41,504 nt of DNA from Mizugakiibacter sediminis (lineage in GTDB: Bacteria; Pseudomonadota; Gammaproteobacteria; Xanthomonadales; Rhodanobacteraceae): positions 1 to 41,504 of the forward strand of contig NZ_DF970184.1 in NCBI RefSeq assembly GCF_000953855.2. Reading direction: 5' to 3'. Below are positions 38,947-41,504 of this stretch, piece by piece (the stretch's first letter is position 1; the number at the start of each line of letters is the position of its first letter). A program made the position numbers and the translations under genes. Below the pieces are notes generated by a model, which was given only the letters and a program-made list of their open reading frames with translations, was not told the DNA's origin and did not search any database.

Positions 38947-39288
38947 ATGCTGCGCACTTTCTTCTCCTTCCTGCTGTGCCTGCCGCTGGCCGCCGCCGTG
39001 CACGCGGCGTCGCCCGGCGCCACGACCGCGCACCGCGACGGCTACCAGGTCGACATCCACGAATTCCGGTTTCAACCCGCGCAGCTCGTCGTACCGGCGG
39101 GCGCGCACGTCACCTGGACCAACCGCGACGAGGAACCGCACATCGTGGTCAGCGCCGGCAACGGCTTCGCCTCGTCGCCGGCGCTCGACACCGGCGACCG
39201 CTACACCGCCACCTTCGCCAAGCCCGGCACCTACACCTACTTCTGCTCGATCCATCCGCAGATGGTCGGCACGATCGTGGTGAAGTGA
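38947..39288 (+). CDS. Periplasmic cupredoxin (amicyanin/plastocyanin-like)
   Basis: 113 residues with signal peptide (LLCLPLAAAVHA). One blue-copper domain: FRFQPAQLVVPAGAHVTWTN, H65 in EEPHIVV, and C100, H103 and M106 in YFCSIHPQM, the four type 1 copper ligands. It could pass electrons to or from a periplasmic enzyme. Together with the Tat-exported phosphoesterase upstream it probably forms an operon controlled by the neighbouring ECF sigma factor. Confidence 0.93.
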   Translation: MLRTFFSFLLCLPLAAAVHAASPGATTAHRDGYQVDIHEFRFQPAQLVVPAGAHVTWTNRDEEPHIVVSAGNGFASSPALDTGDRYTATFAKPGTYTYFCSIHPQMVGTIVVK

Positions 39289-39316
39289 GGCAGCGCAGCG
39301 CCGGGAGCGCGCGCGC

Positions 39317-40498
39317 TCAGGCTGGCAGCCGCCCGCGCACGCTCTCGGCGTCGAACGGGCCGGGCGCGGCGATCAGCGCGCGCGCGGACTCGACCTGGCC
39401 CCAGGTGTTCCACAGCAGCACGCCGCGCACGCGGCCGGCGTCGAGGTAGTAGACGACGCCCTCGCGGAACGGCTGCGCCCACTGCTCGACGGTCTCGAGG
39501 CGCGCGTCCAGCGTGCCGACGGCTTCGTAGCCGAGGTCGAACAGGTCTGAGTAGAAGAACGGCAGCTCGTCGTAGGGCGCGTCCTGTCCGGCCATGCCGA
39601 GGCCGGCGCGGTGGCCCTGGGCGATCGCCGCGTTCTCGTGCTCGACGCGCAGGCGCCGGCCCAGCGCGGGCGCGGGAAACGCGGCGACGTCGCCGGCGGC
39701 GTAGATGTCGGGATCGGAGGTGCGCAGGTGCGCATCGACGACGATGCCGTCGTCCACCGCGAGCCCGGCGCGCGCGGCCAGCTCGACGTTCGGCGCGATG
39801 CCGAGGCCGGCGACCACGATGTCGGCGCGCAGCGCGGTGCCGTCGGACAGCGCCAGCTCGAAGCCGCCGTCGCGCGCGGCGCCGTCGACGGCGGTGACGC
39901 CGCAGCGCACGTCGACGCCGCGGCCGCGGTAGTAGTCGGTGACGAAGCGCGCCAGCGCCGGTGGATACACACGCGCGCCGATGGCGTCCTCGGGGAACAG
40001 CATGGTCACGCGGCAGCCGTTCAGCGCCAGTGCGGCGGCGATCTCGCTGCCGATGAAGCCGCCGCCGACCACGGCGGCGCGCGCACCCGGTGTGACGGCG
40101 GCGCGCAGGCGGCGGTAGTCGTCGAGCGTGCGGTAGTGGATCACCGCGTCGCCGCCGAACGCGAGCCTGCGCGGCGTGCCGCCGGTGGCGAGCAGCAGCT
40201 TGCGGTAGCGGTAGACGTCGCCGGCGTCGTCGGCGACGGTGTGCGCGGCGCGGTCCAACGCCACCGCGCGGCGGCCGAGGTGCAGCAGCGCGCGCGCCTT
40301 GGCGACCGGTCGCCACACCGAATCCTCCTGCGCGTCCTTCCACAGCGCCTTGCTGAGCGGCGGGCGGTCGTAGGGCGGATACGGTTCGGCGCCGATCAGG
40401 CCGATGCGCGCGTCCGCGTCGACCGAGCGCAGCGCCTGCGCCGCGGCCTCGCCGGCCATGCCGGCGCCGACGATCAGGTAGTCGTAGTCGTGCTGCAT
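39317..40498 (-). CDS. FAD-dependent ferredoxin/rubredoxin reductase-type oxidoreductase
   Basis: 393 residues. FAD-binding VGAGMAGEAAA (10-20) and a second dinucleotide fold AVVGGGFIGSEIAAAL (about 142-157, NAD(P)H), then the FAD motif IYAAGDVAAFP. The N-terminal YPPYDRPPLSKALWK is typical of the ferredoxin reductase subunits of dioxygenase systems and related enzymes. C-terminal domain about 310-390. Substrate unknown; no ferredoxin gene is adjacent. The ATG at 40498 is preferred over that at 40504 because GGGAG then lies six bases upstream. Confidence 0.9.
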   Translation of the reverse strand: MQHDYDYLIVGAGMAGEAAAQALRSVDADARIGLIGAEPYPPYDRPPLSKALWKDAQEDSVWRPVAKARALLHLGRRAVALDRAAHTVADDAGDVYRYRKLLLATGGTPRRLAFGGDAVIHYRTLDDYRRLRAAVTPGARAAVVGGGFIGSEIAAALALNGCRVTMLFPEDAIGARVYPPALARFVTDYYRGRGVDVRCGVTAVDGAARDGGFELALSDGTALRADIVVAGLGIAPNVELAARAGLAVDDGIVVDAHLRTSDPDIYAAGDVAAFPAPALGRRLRVEHENAAIAQGHRAGLGMAGQDAPYDELPFFYSDLFDLGYEAVGTLDARLETVEQWAQPFREGVVYYLDAGRVRGVLLWNTWGQVESARALIAAPGPFDAESVRGRLPA

Positions 40499-40623
40499 GG
40501 GCATCTCCCGCTTCCCGCAGGTGCGGCGAGCCTGGCGCGCGCCGCATCGAGGATACTCCGATCCCGCCGCGCGGGCGCCACGGACGCGGACGGATCGGGG
40601 CATCCGCTGGCGCGCGAAACCGC

Positions 40624-41460
40624 CTATTGCCGCGCCGTGCGCGGGTTGCCCGCCTCGCCGTAGCCGGGGGTGGCGCGGAACGGATTGATGTCGAGGCCGC
40701 CGCGGCGCGTGTAGCGCGCGTACACGGCCAGTCGTCGCGGCGCGCAGCGGCGCAGCAGGTCGACGAAGATGCGTTCGACGCACTGTTCGTGGAAGTCGCT
40801 GTGGCGGCGGAACGAGACCAGGTAGCGCAACAGGCCGGCGCGGTCGATCGGCGCGCCGGCGTAGCGGATCTGCACGCTGGCCCAATCCGGCTGGCCGGTC
40901 ACCGGGCAGTTCGATTTCAGCAGATTCGAGACCAGCGCTTCCTCGACCTCGGCGCCCGGCGTCGTCGCCAGATACTCCGGCCGCGGCGGGCCGTAGTCGT
41001 CGATGGCGAGGTCGAGGTCGTCGATGCAGGCGCCGGCGAGCGGCGCGAGGCGCGCTTCGCCGAAGCGCGCGGCGGGCAGCAGCGTCACCGCGACCTCGGC
41101 GCCGGTGGCCGCGGCGAGATCGGCGGCGATGCGCGTGCGTACCGCCTCGGCGGCGTCGAAGCGGGTCTGCGTGTAGCCGTTGAGATACAGCTTCAGCGAC
41201 TTCGACTCGACGATGCGCGGCGAATCCGCCGGCACGCGCAGCTCGGCCAGCGCCACCGCCGGCTTGCCGCGCGCGTCCAGCCAGGACAGCTCATAGGCGT
41301 TCCACACGTCGACGCCGGCGAACGGCAGCGGCGCGGCGAGGCCGAGCTCGGCGCGCTTGTCGGCGCGCGCGATCGGGAACAGCAGCGAGGGGTCGTACGT
41401 CTCCGGGTAGGCGACGGCGCGGCCGAGCGGGGAATCGGTGGGGCGGTTCATGCGCATCAT
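40624..41460 (-). CDS. queF: NADPH-dependent 7-cyano-7-deazaguanine reductase
   Basis: 278 residues from the outermost ATG, the long two-domain form (E. coli QueF has 282). Reduces preQ0 to preQ1 in queuosine synthesis. Visible motifs: [14 protein letters not shown], the substrate segment [17 protein letters not shown] (E85), [12 protein letters not shown], the catalytic C185 in [14 protein letters not shown], and [18 protein letters not shown] with [15 protein letters not shown]. Three in-frame ATG codons (41460, 41457, 41451) are possible starts; none has a strong ribosome site. Nothing else is visible to the end of the window. Confidence 0.96.
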   Translation of the reverse strand: MMRMNRPTDSPLGRAVAYPETYDPSLLFPIARADKRAELGLAAPLPFAGVDVWNAYELSWLDARGKPAVALAELRVPADSPRIVESKSLKLYLNGYTQTRFDAAEAVRTRIAADLAAATGAEVAVTLLPAARFGEARLAPLAGACIDDLDLAIDDYGPPRPEYLATTPGAEVEEALVSNLLKSNCPVTGQPDWASVQIRYAGAPIDRAGLLRYLVSFRRHSDFHEQCVERIFVDLLRRCAPRRLAVYARYTRRGGLDINPFRATPGYGEAGNPRTARQ

Positions 41461-41504
41461 GGTGACAGCGGTCGCCGCCGTCGCGCCAGCGCCGCCGGCG
41501 GCGG

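Overview
This window is a high-GC (around 70% by eye) chromosomal segment of a gammaproteobacterium. The large YadG/YadH-type ABC exporter, HrpB, TatD, RluE, the long form of QueF, NADP-dependent Icd and the style of the rmuC remnant suggest the Xanthomonadales/Lysobacterales (Rhodanobacteraceae or Lysobacteraceae-like). That placement is an inference from gene content and base composition, not from a marker gene.

Layout. 1-20.2 kb is ordinary chromosome: an OmpR-type response regulator with the start of its sensor kinase (minus strand), a small secreted protein, a ferredoxin-NADP reductase, an ABC exporter pair, a secreted M28 peptidase, a DUF2167-type membrane protein, HrpB helicase, a CHASE3-GGDEF-EAL protein, TatD, a methyltransferase, RluE, a lipoprotein with a methyltransferase-like domain, a double-BON periplasmic protein, a LysR regulator with a divergent 62-residue ORF, and isocitrate dehydrogenase. 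Several intergenic spaces hold strong inverted repeats (terminators or interspersed palindromes).

20.2-35.65 kb is an accessory island that looks less GC-rich. It starts next to a decayed 3' piece of rmuC. It encodes a type I-G (formerly I-U) CRISPR-Cas system in one direction: csb1 (Cas7), csb2 (Cas5-Cas6 fusion), a Cas3 with the HD nuclease at the C-terminus, and a 307-residue protein in the place where a large subunit would be expected. These four are joined by 4-base ATGA overlaps. Then come two tiny overlapping ORFs, an 82-residue ORF, a frameshifted AbiEii-like nucleotidyltransferase, an intact SEC-C zinc-motif protein, a cas4-cas1 fusion and cas2. A leader of about 366 bases ends in a hairpin that abuts the first repeat. 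The array has 41 identical 36-base repeats and 40 spacers of 35-39 bases, followed 104 bases later by a degenerate 42nd repeat. The handle sequence and the decayed distal repeat agree that the array is transcribed in the same direction as the cas genes, with the leader at the cas2 side. The insertion of a nucleotidyltransferase remnant and a SEC-C gene between the interference and adaptation modules is the most unusual part of the window.

36.0-41.5 kb returns to ordinary chromosome: a YkgJ-type cysteine-cluster protein, an ECF sigma factor with its zinc anti-sigma factor, a divergent Tat-exported metallophosphoesterase and a cupredoxin, an FAD-dependent ferredoxin reductase-type oxidoreductase and queF. 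The space between the sigma factor and the phosphoesterase carries two outward-facing, matching promoter-like motifs, which suggests that the sigma factor controls both sides.
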